Shown in pieces: positions 34,479 through 43,164 of a DNA stretch of 64,000 nucleotides. This DNA comes from Bacteroidales bacterium UBA4363 (GTDB lineage: Bacteria; Bacteroidota; Bacteroidia; Bacteroidales; Paludibacteraceae). The notes beneath the pieces were generated by a model. The model saw only the letters and a list, made by a program, of their open reading frames with translations. It was not told where the DNA came from and did not search any database. Position numbers and translations under genes: made by a program. Position 1 is the stretch's first letter. Every line of letters begins with the position of its first letter. The stretch lies in the NCBI GenBank assembly GCA_002393965.1, contig DGSL01000019.1, positions 210 through 64,209 on the forward strand, in the 5' to 3' direction.

Positions 34479-36998
34479 CGCATTTCGGTTGTATCCGCAA
34501 GACTTACATACAATACTACCACCTTCCAGTGTCAGTGTATAATTGCCACAGTTCGGACATACCTGTCCCACAATCGAACGATCGTCCGTTACATACTTCT
34601 TCAACGCACGCTCTACTCCCACCTTCCATGTGTTAATCGACTCATTATTCAATTGCAGACCAGCCACTAATTTCAATACCTGATCTATCGGCATTCCATA
34701 ACGCAATACTCCCGAGATTAACTTCGCATAATTCCAATATTCGTGATCAAACTTCTGTGACAATCCCTCTATCGTCGTCTTGTATCCCCGCTTGTTCGTA
34801 AACTGGAAGTCATAACGCGAACGACCTTCCGAATCTTTCGACTTGATGATGCTGCCACTCGTCACCGACTTCGGCAACATAATGCCATCCTCCTCATCCG
34901 AAAGTCCCGTGAATATCTCATACGGACGACCGTCCAATAGACCAACGAAAGCAATCCATCGCTCTTTGTTGTTCTGAAACCGCACCACATCACACGACAA
35001 CTCGACCGGACGCTCCGTCGTTCGCGCCAAAGGTGCGCTCTCTCGCTCCAGACTGACTGGAGCATGCCGAACCGCAATGCGTAATGTCTTACATCCCGTT
35101 CGCCATGCCTCCATGGCATACTCCGACAATAAGGACTCATCCGCCGACGGCGGAAGACGCAATTCCGGTTCTACGACACCATCCACCCATTTCTGTACCA
35201 TCCCATACTGACGAATACGCCACTGACACAGTCCTGGCAACCATACCGCGGAGGCATATGGCGACTCCGAAAGAAGAAGACTCCCCTGCTCTAAACTCAT
35301 CCTACGATTTCCTTCTTTCAGATGACCAGAAATCAGCCCCCATCGTAGCAGCATGGGTGATAACTCGACGTCCTGACACTCTTTTGCCTCATTTCTTTCT
35401 TCCTCCGTATTTTCATCTTCCCCATCCTCTTTCTGTTTCATCTCCTGGCGCAACAAGCGCAGTAGTCCGTCCGAAGGATTCATTCCACTACACACACCAG
35501 CCAACAAAGAGACATCCTCTTCGTCTGCGACCGACAGCAACGACACACTCCGCCTACCCCATTGTTCCATCTCCGACAACAAATCAGGACTCTCCCGAGC
35601 GATTCGCTGAATAAACGCACTCTTCCGCTCCGACTCTGCTTTATACGATGGAAAAGCCCCACGCTCTTTGGCAAGTGCCACCGAAGCACGATATCCCTCT
35701 ATCGCAATAAAACGGTGTACCTCTTCAGACAACAATTCAGCATCGTGTGATCCATATCGTACGTTCATTGCTGCCATCATATCCGCTTCTCCTGTTACCG
35801 AAAGCGATACTCGACGACCGGATTCACACGAGCGCTTAACTTTCTCCCATAACTCACGCTCTCGACGTTTCACTTCCTCCGGCTCTGGATCCGACGCCAC
35901 TTTAATCAATATCAAATTCAACTTCTCCAGTTCCAAATCTACCATGTCATCCAACATACGAATGGCTAAACCAATATGACGACGCAACAAGTCGTAATTG
36001 ATCCGGGCTCCATTGACAAACGCATCCTCAACATACGACAATAGATTCAACGATACCATGCGCGTTCCTTCATAACTCCCCATCACATCCCCCCCCGATG
36101 CACTCAGAGCCACAGGACTCAAACCATCACTCGCATAACTGCCAGAGATCGTCTCCTTTAAGACATTATCCCAGAAAACATACATCGGATTACCCGTGCA
36201 ACGCGACGTGTGCAACATTCCCTTCCACATCGAACGGGCATCTACCGTACGAGTCATAGCGGCACTACTGTCAACAACCGACGTCGGATAACGCAGACAA
36301 TAACTGCCTCCGTCCGAAACAGATCTCATGAAGTCATCCGTCAGCCGGACAGAAAAACCGACCCCACTACGACTCAAACTCTCACTCTCTTGACCCACCA
36401 AGGCATACACGTCCGGATGCCGAACCGATGAACTCAACAGCAACGCATTCCGACGAGAACCCTGCAACACCTCCTCATAGGATTTTACATACCTGCGTAC
36501 AAAAGGCAACAGACCAGACGAAGTCAACGAACTGCCTTTTACAGGAAAACCCTGGGGACGAATGGACGACACATCATGCGACACTCCGGAACGACGCTTC
36601 ATCAACTGAACCTGCTCCTCGTCCGTCCGAAAGATGGCTCCATACGAGTCAGAAGCACCCAGACTTCCCGTCACATAGTCGTTTGACAACGGACCGATAT
36701 GAAACGTATTGCCCACCTCCGACATCAGTGAACCATGAGGCAAGACATATCGGAAACCTTTCATCAATTCATAGAATTCTTCACTGCTCACCGCTCCCGC
36801 ATAACGATGCTCAACACGCCCCAGTTCCTTCGCAATACGATGGTGCATGTCATCTGGCGTTCGCTCATACAGACTGCCCTGACCATCCTTCAGAGCATAA
36901 TGCGATATCCACAACTCCGTTGCTGCAACATCACCCCTAAAGTACGCTAAACTCGATTCGTACACATCGCTGTATTCATAAACTTCTCGTTCCGACAT
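34464..36998 (-). CDS. Class II (NrdJ-type) ribonucleotide reductase homologue with substituted active site
   Basis: An 844-residue full-length homologue of the B12-dependent NrdJ of Bacteroidetes. The fold landmarks remain (DEEQVQLMKRRSGVSHD near 125-140, EEVHRFIAIEGYRASV, WIAFVGLLDGRPYEIFTGL, GVLRYGMPIDQVLKL), and it ends in a four-Cys zinc ribbon (CPNCG, CKSCG). Against the family consensus I remember, the universal N-P-C-G-E motif aligns without gaps to S-A-S-G-G, the first redox Cys in SNCFV is Asp (SNDYV), and the phosphate loop APTGTTS is ADEEDVS. It should therefore lack reductase activity, while the last 170 residues look strongly conserved. A TATCTTTG box lies at 37053-37060. It may be a pseudoenzyme with a regulatory or structural role. 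Confidence 0.85.
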   Translation of the reverse strand: MSEREVYEYSDVYESSLAYFRGDVAATELWISHYALKDGQGSLYERTPDDMHHRIAKELGRVEHRYAGAVSSEEFYELMKGFRYVLPHGSLMSEVGNTFHIGPLSNDYVTGSLGASDSYGAIFRTDEEQVQLMKRRSGVSHDVSSIRPQGFPVKGSSLTSSGLLPFVRRYVKSYEEVLQGSRRNALLLSSSVRHPDVYALVGQESESLSRSGVGFSVRLTDDFMRSVSDGGSYCLRYPTSVVDSSAAMTRTVDARSMWKGMLHTSRCTGNPMYVFWDNVLKETISGSYASDGLSPVALSASGGDVMGSYEGTRMVSLNLLSYVEDAFVNGARINYDLLRRHIGLAIRMLDDMVDLELEKLNLILIKVASDPEPEEVKRRERELWEKVKRSCESGRRVSLSVTGEADMMAAMNVRYGSHDAELLSEEVHRFIAIEGYRASVALAKERGAFPSYKAESERKSAFIQRIARESPDLLSEMEQWGRRSVSLLSVADEEDVSLLAGVCSGMNPSDGLLRLLRQEMKQKEDGEDENTEEERNEAKECQDVELSPMLLRWGLISGHLKEGNRRMSLEQGSLLLSESPYASAVWLPGLCQWRIRQYGMVQKWVDGVVEPELRLPPSADESLLSEYAMEAWRTGCKTLRIAVRHAPVSLERESAPLARTTERPVELSCDVVRFQNNKERWIAFVGLLDGRPYEIFTGLSDEEDGIMLPKSVTSGSIIKSKDSEGRSRYDFQFTNKRGYKTTIEGLSQKFDHEYWNYAKLISGVLRYGMPIDQVLKLVAGLQLNNESINTWKVGVERALKKYVTDDRSIVGQVCPNCGNYTLTLEGGSIVCKSCGYNRNAEPFR

Positions 36999-37352
36999 AT
37001 ACTGTTTTTTCGTTTGGTTCCCTTTCCTCTCCTCTCTTTCAAAATCATCTTACAAAGATATTGATTTTAGCCTATTCTATTATTAGGTATTCACTCTAAA
37101 CGAATTTCATTCAGTCATAAAATCGAACGGAGTGTCATCAACGTTCAGACGTTGTTATTCCATCTCCATTCCGCACATTTCTAATCCATAACAAACGTTT
37201 TGATACACCCTACAAATAAGTAAAAAGAAGAACATAAATCCTTAACGAATAAATGTCTTAATTTAGTTCAATAGTATCGCATTGCTGACCTCACTACTGA
37301 TTCTTTTGGGAGAAGAAAAAGGCCTTCTTTTTATTTTTCTTCCATTTCATCT
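36999..37352. other. Intergenic region without a recognised gene
   Basis: The divergent gap between the reductase homologue and the tRNA. Apart from the promoter boxes listed separately I see a short AACGTT-CAG-ACGTT inverted repeat near 37140 and an AAGGCCTT palindrome followed by T-rich sequence near 37320-37340, which might end a small transcript. No cobalamin-riboswitch-like sequence is visible upstream of the reductase homologue. Confidence 0.4.
37053..37060 (-). promoter_or_regulatory. Promoter -7 box (TATCTTTG) for the reductase homologue
   Basis: The minus strand reads TATCTTTG, the Bacteroidetes -7 consensus, 54 bp upstream of the ATG at 36998. The predicted transcript would start near 37046 with a leader of about 48 nt. 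No -33 TTTG stands out. Its presence argues that this degenerate reductase gene is still transcribed. Confidence 0.5.
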
Positions 37353-37383
37353 TTTGACAAATAAAAAAAAACACTACCTTTGC
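37353..37383 (+). promoter_or_regulatory. Promoter of tRNA-fMet (TTTG ... TACCTTTGC)
   Basis: A -33 TTTG at 37353-37356 and a -7 TACCTTTGC at 37375-37383 are separated by 18 bp of A-rich sequence, close to the Bacteroidetes primary sigma consensus. The start point would lie near 37390, about 13 nt before the mature tRNA. This is the best two-part promoter match in the window. Confidence 0.75.
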
Positions 37384-37402
37384 ACCGCAATTTGAAAATG
37401 AT

Positions 37403-37474
<72 letters not shown>

Positions 37475-37475
37475 C

Positions 37476-37510
37476 AAAAAGGTCACCCATTAGGTGACCT
37501 TTTTTTTTTC
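37476..37510 (+). terminator. Rho-independent terminator after tRNA-fMet
   Basis: The stem AAGGTCACC / GGTGACCTT has loop CATTA and is followed by a run of ten T residues. It begins directly after the tRNA, so the transcript is a single tRNA. Confidence 0.92.
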
Positions 37511-37610
37511 GACTATAAAAATCGATACTAAAAAGGACATAAAGTACGTTGCTCACTCCATGCATCATTTCTATATCAAGTCATTATATCGCTATTCCTC
37601 TTTCAAAAAA

Positions 37611-37689
37611 GAACCTTTTTTGAAAGCCAGATGAGCAGAGGTCGAGTTTACTCGAACTATGCCATGGCTCAAAAAAGATCTATTGAAAA
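37611..37689 (+). repeat. Palindromic intergenic repeat, copy C (type 2)
   Basis: Begins GAACCTTTTTTGAAAGCCAG. The inner stem is GCAGAGGTCGAGT / ACTCGAACTATGC around TT, inside a GCCA / TGGC pair, and it ends AAAAAAGATCTATTGAAAAT. It forms a pair with copy D, downstream of the tRNA terminator and upstream of the crp-like gene. Confidence 0.85.
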
Positions 37690-37690
37690 T

Positions 37691-37769
37691 GAACCTTTTC
37701 GTTAAGCCAGATGAGCAAAGTCAAACTTGTTTGGACTTTGCCATGGCGAGAAAAGGTCTATTGAAAAAT
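37691..37769 (+). repeat. Palindromic intergenic repeat, copy D (type 1)
   Basis: Begins GAACCTTTTCGTTAAGCCAG. The inner stem GCAAAGTCAAAC / GTTTGGACTTTGC surrounds TT with one bulged G, followed by CATGGC and the outer AAAAGG. It sits 1 bp after copy C. A further partial start (GAACCTTTTT, 37771-37780) follows directly and runs into the promoter of the crp-like gene. Confidence 0.87.
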
Positions 37770-37805
37770 GAACCTTTTTATCATTCCAATTAAGGAAAAA
37801 CAACC

Positions 37806-37813
37806 TATATTTG
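37806..37813 (+). promoter_or_regulatory. Promoter -7 box (TATATTTG) for the Crp/Fnr gene
   Basis: TATATTTG matches the Bacteroidetes -7 box, 39 bp before the chosen ATG at 37853. The partial repeat start GAACCTTTTT (37771-37780) lies at about the -33 position, so the repeat may contribute to the promoter. Confidence 0.5.
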
Positions 37814-37852
37814 TGCTGTAAAACATATTCTCTTGTACCATCTAACGAACCC

Positions 37853-38563
37853 ATGAGCCGGAAAATTTCCATTATTGTGCCTAAAATAGAAGAAGTCAAG
37901 GAGATCTGGGATCTTCTGACAGAAGAGGACCGCGTACTGCTCATCCAAAATGCAAACCTCAAGCACTATCGCAGAAATGAATTGATACACTGCGAGGGGG
38001 ATATACCGACCCACATGATGATTCTCGTTCGGGGAAAAGTGAAAATATACAAGAATGGCCTGGGGGGACGAACTCAAATTGTCCGCATGCTCAAACCAAA
38101 CGCTTGGTTCGGTTACCGTGCTATCTTCTCTACTAAAAGCTACCACGGCTACAACACCAATGCCATGGCAACGGAAGATTCTTCCGTCTATCAGATTCCA
38201 GCATCAACCATCAATACACTTCTACACCGCAATGCCTCTTTGGCGTATAACTTCATCGTCCGTCTTGCCGATGAACTCGGCGCCAGCGATGCTCGCGTCG
38301 TCTCTCTCACACAGAAACATGTACGTGCCAGATTGGCGGAAACCATTCTCTTCCTTAAAGATAACTATGGCTTCAGAGAGGATGGTAGCACCCTCGACGT
38401 GTGCCTTTCCAGAGACGATATCGCCAGCCTTTCCAACATGACGACCTCGAATGCCATCCGCACCTTATCCGGATTTGCTAAGGAGGAAATCATTAAAATA
38501 GAAGGACGCAAAATCAAGATTCTTGACGAAGAACAACTGTTCCGAATCAACAAAATGGGTTAA
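37853..38563 (+). CDS. Crp/Fnr family transcriptional regulator
   Basis: A 236-residue regulator with an N-terminal cyclic-nucleotide-binding-like beta-barrel (about residues 25-125, with GDIPTHMMILVRGKVKIYKNG) and a C-terminal winged helix (about 160-230, RARLAETILFLKD and LSRDDIASLSNMTTSNAIRT). I chose the ATG at 37853, because the fourteen upstream codons overlap the promoter box. The oxygen-sensing Cys cluster of Fnr is absent, so the ligand is something else. In Porphyromonas-like bacteria such regulators act in haem or redox control, but the targets here are unknown. Confidence 0.85.
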   Translation: MSRKISIIVPKIEEVKEIWDLLTEEDRVLLIQNANLKHYRRNELIHCEGDIPTHMMILVRGKVKIYKNGLGGRTQIVRMLKPNAWFGYRAIFSTKSYHGYNTNAMATEDSSVYQIPASTINTLLHRNASLAYNFIVRLADELGASDARVVSLTQKHVRARLAETILFLKDNYGFREDGSTLDVCLSRDDIASLSNMTTSNAIRTLSGFAKEEIIKIEGRKIKILDEEQLFRINKMG

Positions 38564-38714
38564 ACGTACCCAATTTAAGAGGTTGTTGTTCCTATTTCCC
38601 GAAATGAAAGTATTCAGGAACAAAATGTCTAAATAACTGTATCGGTTATTGCGAGGAATAATTTTCCATAGAGAACTACCTTTTTCGATGAAAATAAGAC
38701 GTTTGGAAATATTC

Positions 38715-39224
38715 TCAATATCCTTTCCTTTCAAAAAAGTCTATCAGTCTGCCATAATCATATAGAAAATTCGGTGTAAACAGGTCTTGATGGGCAGTCT
38801 CAATCTCTTCTTTACTCCAAAAACGACCGTCGTCCAATTCTACAGGGTCCAAGTTGAACGGCCCGTCGTAAATCAACCGATGGACATATACCAGTTCCCT
38901 CTCCCGTTCCGACTTCCATACATAAGAATAGAGAAGTTCCGGCTTTACTCCATCAATTCCCAACTCTTCCCGGCATTCCCTCTCTGCTGCCTCTGCTATT
39001 TGTTCACCGTAATCTACATGACCGCCGACTGACGTATCCCATTTACCAGGCTGGATATCCTTCGTTTTGGACCGCTTCTGCAAGAACAAAGCACCTCGAC
39101 TCGAAAACACATGTATATGAACGACCGGATGCAGCAACATGCTTCCTCCATGACACTCACGTCGACTCGCTTTCCCAATGACCCGACCGGATTCATCTAC
39201 AATCGGGAATAGTTCCTCTTTCAT
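38715..39224 (-). CDS. Nudix hydrolase (YfcD/IPP-isomerase-like)
   Basis: A 169-residue Nudix protein. The Nudix box reads GGHVDYGEQIAEAAERECRE followed by ELG, near residues 67-89, matching GX5EX7REUXEEXGU. The N-terminus (FPIVDESGRVIGKASRRECH) and the RFWSKEEI segment match the YfcD/isopentenyl-diphosphate isomerase-like subgroup. It hydrolyses a nucleoside-diphosphate-linked or diphosphate substrate that cannot be named. It is convergent with the crp-like gene and divergent from the secreted hydrolase gene. The 150 bp at 38564-38714 hold no gene. Confidence 0.88.
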   Translation of the reverse strand: MKEELFPIVDESGRVIGKASRRECHGGSMLLHPVVHIHVFSSRGALFLQKRSKTKDIQPGKWDTSVGGHVDYGEQIAEAAERECREELGIDGVKPELLYSYVWKSERERELVYVHRLIYDGPFNLDPVELDDGRFWSKEEIETAHQDLFTPNFLYDYGRLIDFFERKGY

Positions 39225-39241
39225 TTTTTATCTGCTTTACC

Positions 39242-39249
39242 TACCTTTG
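39242..39249 (+). promoter_or_regulatory. Promoter -7 box (TACCTTTG) for the secreted hydrolase gene
   Basis: TACCTTTG fits the Bacteroidetes -7 box. Transcription would start near 39256, about 57 nt before the ATG at 39313. The divergent Nudix gene starts 17 bp away on the other strand. Confidence 0.5.
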
Positions 39250-39312
39250 TCAAGATTACAAACCCTGTCACCTGATGGAAAGGGCTATTACTTTACAAAA
39301 GTACACTTTCTC

Positions 39313-41253
39313 ATGCACAATCACACATATCACCTTCTACGATTCCTACCCCAAAGTCTCCTTTTGCTGGTGATGATCTTGGGAATGAGTATTCATTCAG
39401 TATCAGCAAAAAAAAAGGCTTCGGATAATCATGATGTCTTCAACTATCTCCTGAACCAATCCGAGAAATACATGACCCTCCGACAACTCTCACTGCAGAG
39501 AGCCCTGCATGGCGGTCCTGACAGTATTCACGCCTATCAGCAGAATAAGTCAAATGCCATTCTCGATATGTTCGGTGAACTGAACTCCATCAGTCGCAAA
39601 ACAAAACAGGTAACCTCTCGAAATATCTCCCTGCGACGGTACGACGATTTCTGGCTATCCCGTTACTTGATTGACGATCGAATCCCTGCCGACCTCTATC
39701 TCCCTGCACAAACCAGCGATTCACTCTTCCCTGCCGTGCTTTTTCTTTGCGGACACGAAATCACAGGATTCGAAACAGAGTCATATGTCAAGACCGCCGA
39801 GGACTTGGCTCGAAACGGCATCGCAACACTCGTAGTCGAACCTGTCAGTGCCAGCAGAAGAACACAACTGACCCAACCCGATGGTAACCCACTGACTAAA
39901 AGGACAACCAGCGAACACACACTGCTCAACAACAGCGGACTCCTCATCGGACAACCTATCTCCAAGGAGATGCTACGCGATAATATCATAGCCTTTCACT
40001 TCCTCGCTTCGCTCGACATCATCGACACTGCACGCATCGGACTGATAGGAAATTCCGGAGGTGGAGCGCAGACTTCGTTCCTTTCGGCTGTCATCGGTAG
40101 TCGCGTCAAAGCCGTCGCTTGCTGTTCCTGGTTCACACAGCGACAGAAAATGCTCTCGAAATACGGACCCGACGATGCCTGCCAATATTGGCCTGGAGAA
40201 CTGGTTCGACAAATCGATATCCCCGACTACTACCTCATACAGGCACCAAAACCCGTTCTCATCCTTGCTGGTACAAAAGATTTCATGGATTACGACGGCA
40301 CACGCAACGGATTTGAGGAAATCAAGCAGACATGGAACCTCCTGGGTAGCCACGATTGTGAACTCTTTACCGTTAATGACGGACACGGCATTGGACCGGA
40401 AAAACGAGAGGCTGCGGTTCACTTCTTTCGGAAATACCTCAACGTATCTTCGCCTTATGTCTCCGAACGAAGATCCTCACCGAAGGATGACATCCTCACC
40501 TTCGAGGAAGCCAACACATATAAGAAAAACGAAGTCGATCGACTATCCGGTCTGGCTTCCCTATACAAGGCAAGACATCATACATTTACAGAAATGTCCC
40601 TGACTTCACGACAGAAAATCATTATTGAAACAACAGGAGTTTCCTATCCGACAGTAACCAAAGTCACCAAAGACAATAAGAGAAAGGACCTTCCGTTCTA
40701 CAGCCTGAACCGGAACGACGACCGACCTTCCCTACCATTCTACATCAAGGAGAACGAGACAGGAACAGGTATTGCCATTCTTCTGAATGCAAAAGGAAAA
40801 GAGACGACACTCTCTTCTTTACCGTCTTTCTCGAATGGAATGCACCTCCTTATTATTCCTGACCTGACCGGTGTCGGAACACTTGCTGATGACAGCACAA
40901 AGAACAATCCCAAATTCATGAACAGCGACTATCGCACTGCCGCTCTTTCCATCATGCTGGGTTCTTCTGTCGTTACTATGCAAACAGAAGATATCATTGA
41001 CCTTGCCCTATGGGCAGCAGATAAATGGAAGAACGAGGACATCACCATTTTCTCAGATGCCTCGCTCTCCATTCCTGCCCGTCATGCCAACTTCCTCCTG
41101 CAAAACCAAAAGGGCATATCATCCGTCCGCATCCATGAATCATCACCACAAATGGACTGGCAGGATATCATTAATTCGCCAGCCCGTCCCAATCTGCTTC
41201 GCTTCGTCGTCCCTAACGCATGGAAATACTACGAACTGGACAACCTCCAATAG
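39313..41253 (+). CDS. Secreted alpha/beta hydrolase (acetylxylan esterase/dienelactone hydrolase-like)
   Basis: A 646-residue exported protein. I chose the ATG at 39313, which gives a signal peptide (MHNHTYHLLRFLPQ, then a hydrophobic core LLLLVMILG, ending near SVSAKKK) and lies after the promoter box. Residues 110-380 form an alpha/beta hydrolase: PAVLFLCGHE strand, nucleophile elbow IGLIGNSGGGAQTS near residue 246, acid in LAGTKDFMDYDG, and His in NDGHGIGPEKREA. The last 270 residues form a second, less clear domain with hydrolase-like strands (LLIIPDLTGVG). The substrate is unknown; esterases of this group act on acetylated glycans or peptides. Confidence 0.75.
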   Translation: MHNHTYHLLRFLPQSLLLLVMILGMSIHSVSAKKKASDNHDVFNYLLNQSEKYMTLRQLSLQRALHGGPDSIHAYQQNKSNAILDMFGELNSISRKTKQVTSRNISLRRYDDFWLSRYLIDDRIPADLYLPAQTSDSLFPAVLFLCGHEITGFETESYVKTAEDLARNGIATLVVEPVSASRRTQLTQPDGNPLTKRTTSEHTLLNNSGLLIGQPISKEMLRDNIIAFHFLASLDIIDTARIGLIGNSGGGAQTSFLSAVIGSRVKAVACCSWFTQRQKMLSKYGPDDACQYWPGELVRQIDIPDYYLIQAPKPVLILAGTKDFMDYDGTRNGFEEIKQTWNLLGSHDCELFTVNDGHGIGPEKREAAVHFFRKYLNVSSPYVSERRSSPKDDILTFEEANTYKKNEVDRLSGLASLYKARHHTFTEMSLTSRQKIIIETTGVSYPTVTKVTKDNKRKDLPFYSLNRNDDRPSLPFYIKENETGTGIAILLNAKGKETTLSSLPSFSNGMHLLIIPDLTGVGTLADDSTKNNPKFMNSDYRTAALSIMLGSSVVTMQTEDIIDLALWAADKWKNEDITIFSDASLSIPARHANFLLQNQKGISSVRIHESSPQMDWQDIINSPARPNLLRFVVPNAWKYYELDNLQ

Positions 41254-41274
41254 AGACAATGACAATTTAACGAA

Positions 41275-41316
41275 GCAAAAACGCATGAACCTTACAATCG
41301 GTTCATGCGTTTTTGC
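41275..41316. terminator. Bidirectional rho-independent terminator
   Basis: A perfect 17-bp inverted repeat, GCAAAAACGCATGAACC with its complement, separated by TTACAATC. A-rich and T-rich ends serve both strands. It separates the convergent secreted hydrolase gene and aspS. Confidence 0.9.
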
Positions 41317-41339
41317 TTTACACTATTGGTAAAAGTTCC

Positions 41340-43103
41340 TTACTTCTCTTCTGGAAGATTCACCTTGATATACAGTTCATCCAATTGGGATGTCTCAATC
41401 ACGGACGGTGCATTGATCATTACATCACGTCCCGAGTTGTTCTTCGGGAAGGCAATGCAGTCGCGGATGCTGTCCAGGCCTGCCAGAAGCGAGACGAAAC
41501 GATCCAGTCCGAATGCCAGACCGGCATGTGGCGGCGCTCCGTACTTGAATGCCGTGAGCAACCATCCGAACTTCTTCTCGGCTTCCTCCTGCGTCAGCCC
41601 GATAGCCTTGAAGACACGACTCTGCAACTCGCGGTCATGAATTCGAACCGATCCGCCACCCAGTTCTACACCGTTCAGAACCATATCATAAGCATATGCA
41701 CGCACACGACCAGGTTCCGACTCCAGATAATCTACATCCTCCGCCTTCGGCGACGTGAACGGATGGTGCATCGCCTTCCAACGGGATGTTTCCTCATCCC
41801 ACTCGAACATAGGGAAGTCCACCACCCAAAGCGGAGCAAACTCATCTTTCTTTCGAAGTCCCAATCGGTCACCCATTTCCAAACGCAACTGGCCTAATGC
41901 AACCTGCGTCTTCTGGATATGGTCGCCCGAGAGTATCAGCATCAAATCGCCTGGCTTCGCTCCAAAACGCTCACTCCAGGCTTTCAAGTCTTCTGTCTGA
42001 TAGAACTTATCGACGGATGACTTGAACGTTCCGTCTTCATTATACTTGACATATACCAAACCCTTGGCTCCCACCTGCGGACGTTTTACAAAATCCGTCA
42101 GCCCATCCAATTCTTTTCTCGAATAGTGAGCACATCCCTCTGCACAGATGCCTCCCACATACTTCGCATTATTGAATACAGCAAAGTCTCTGTTCTGGGC
42201 AATATCCGTAAGTTCAACGAACTTCATGCCAAAACGCAAGTCCGGCTTGTCGGAGCCATAGTAACGCATGGCATCCGACCATGGCATCTGGATAAACTTC
42301 TCCTTGAAGTCAATACCCTTCAACTTTCGGAATACCGTTTTTACCATCTCCTCAAACAAATCCACTACATCTTCCTGACGCACAAACGACATCTCACAGT
42401 CAATCTGCGTAAACTCCGGCTGACGATCCGCACGCAAATCCTCATCACGGAAACACTTCACTATCTGGAAATATCGGTCAAAACCAGCAATCATCAGCAA
42501 CTGCTTGAATAATTGAGGTGACTGGGGAAGAGCATAGAACTGTCCCGGATTCATACGCGATGGGACAACGAAATCACGGGCCCCCTCCGGAGTCGAATTG
42601 ATGAGTACCGGAGTCTCTGTTTCAATAAACTGGCGACGAATCAGGAAATCACGCACCTCGAACGTCAGACTGTTCCGCAACTCCAAATTTCGGCGAACAG
42701 CAGTACGACGCAGGTCCAGATAACGGTACTTCATACGCAGGTCATCTCCTCCATCTGTTTCATCTTCAATAGTGAATGGTGGCGTTTCCGAACTGCTCAG
42801 AATCACGAGGTCCGATACAATGATTTCCACCTCGCCCGTTTCCATTTTAGCATTCTTCGACTCCCGTTCCGTCACCTTGCCTGTTACTTGAACCACATAT
42901 TCCCGTCCAAGTTTCTGGGCACACATAGCCAAATCAGCATTCTGCGACTCATCAAAGGCCAATTGAGTGATGCCGTATCGGTCACGCAAGTCAACGAAGG
43001 TCATTCCTCCCAATTTGCGCACACGCTGTACCCAACCAGCCAGCGTCACCTGTTCTCCCACATTCCCTATGCGGAGTTCCCCACATGTATGACTTCTGTA
43101 CAT
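41340..43103 (-). CDS. aspS: Aspartyl-tRNA synthetase
   Basis: A 587-residue class II synthetase of bacterial type. The OB-fold anticodon domain occupies residues 1-105 ([20 protein letters not shown]). The catalytic core has motif 2 as [20 protein letters not shown] near residues 213-232 and motif 3 as [13 protein letters not shown] near 534. The GAD insertion domain lies between. It charges tRNA-Asp with aspartate. It is the second gene after fabD on this strand, 61 bp apart, and ends at a bidirectional terminator. Confidence 0.97.
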   Translation of the reverse strand: MYRSHTCGELRIGNVGEQVTLAGWVQRVRKLGGMTFVDLRDRYGITQLAFDESQNADLAMCAQKLGREYVVQVTGKVTERESKNAKMETGEVEIIVSDLVILSSSETPPFTIEDETDGGDDLRMKYRYLDLRRTAVRRNLELRNSLTFEVRDFLIRRQFIETETPVLINSTPEGARDFVVPSRMNPGQFYALPQSPQLFKQLLMIAGFDRYFQIVKCFRDEDLRADRQPEFTQIDCEMSFVRQEDVVDLFEEMVKTVFRKLKGIDFKEKFIQMPWSDAMRYYGSDKPDLRFGMKFVELTDIAQNRDFAVFNNAKYVGGICAEGCAHYSRKELDGLTDFVKRPQVGAKGLVYVKYNEDGTFKSSVDKFYQTEDLKAWSERFGAKPGDLMLILSGDHIQKTQVALGQLRLEMGDRLGLRKKDEFAPLWVVDFPMFEWDEETSRWKAMHHPFTSPKAEDVDYLESEPGRVRAYAYDMVLNGVELGGGSVRIHDRELQSRVFKAIGLTQEEAEKKFGWLLTAFKYGAPPHAGLAFGLDRFVSLLAGLDSIRDCIAFPKNNSGRDVMINAPSVIETSQLDELYIKVNLPEEK

Positions 43104-43164
43104 GATGTTTCCCGTTTAATCTTAGTTAAGTTTCTTTCGGACTTTTTCTGTCAATTATATGACT

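Noticed and set aside
36428..36940. 170-codon plus-strand frame opposite the reductase homologue
   Set aside because: Pro/His/Thr-rich low-information sequence mirroring the real gene; no promoter or homology signs.
37020..37400. Cobalamin riboswitch before the NrdJ-like gene
   Set aside because: No B12-box-like sequence or extended paired leader could be seen between the promoter box and the ATG.
37702..37962. Frame ending in SPWQSPNKFDFAHLA and a similar one at 55458-55658
   Set aside because: These are translations of the palindromic repeats, not genes; the shared tail only reflects repeat identity.
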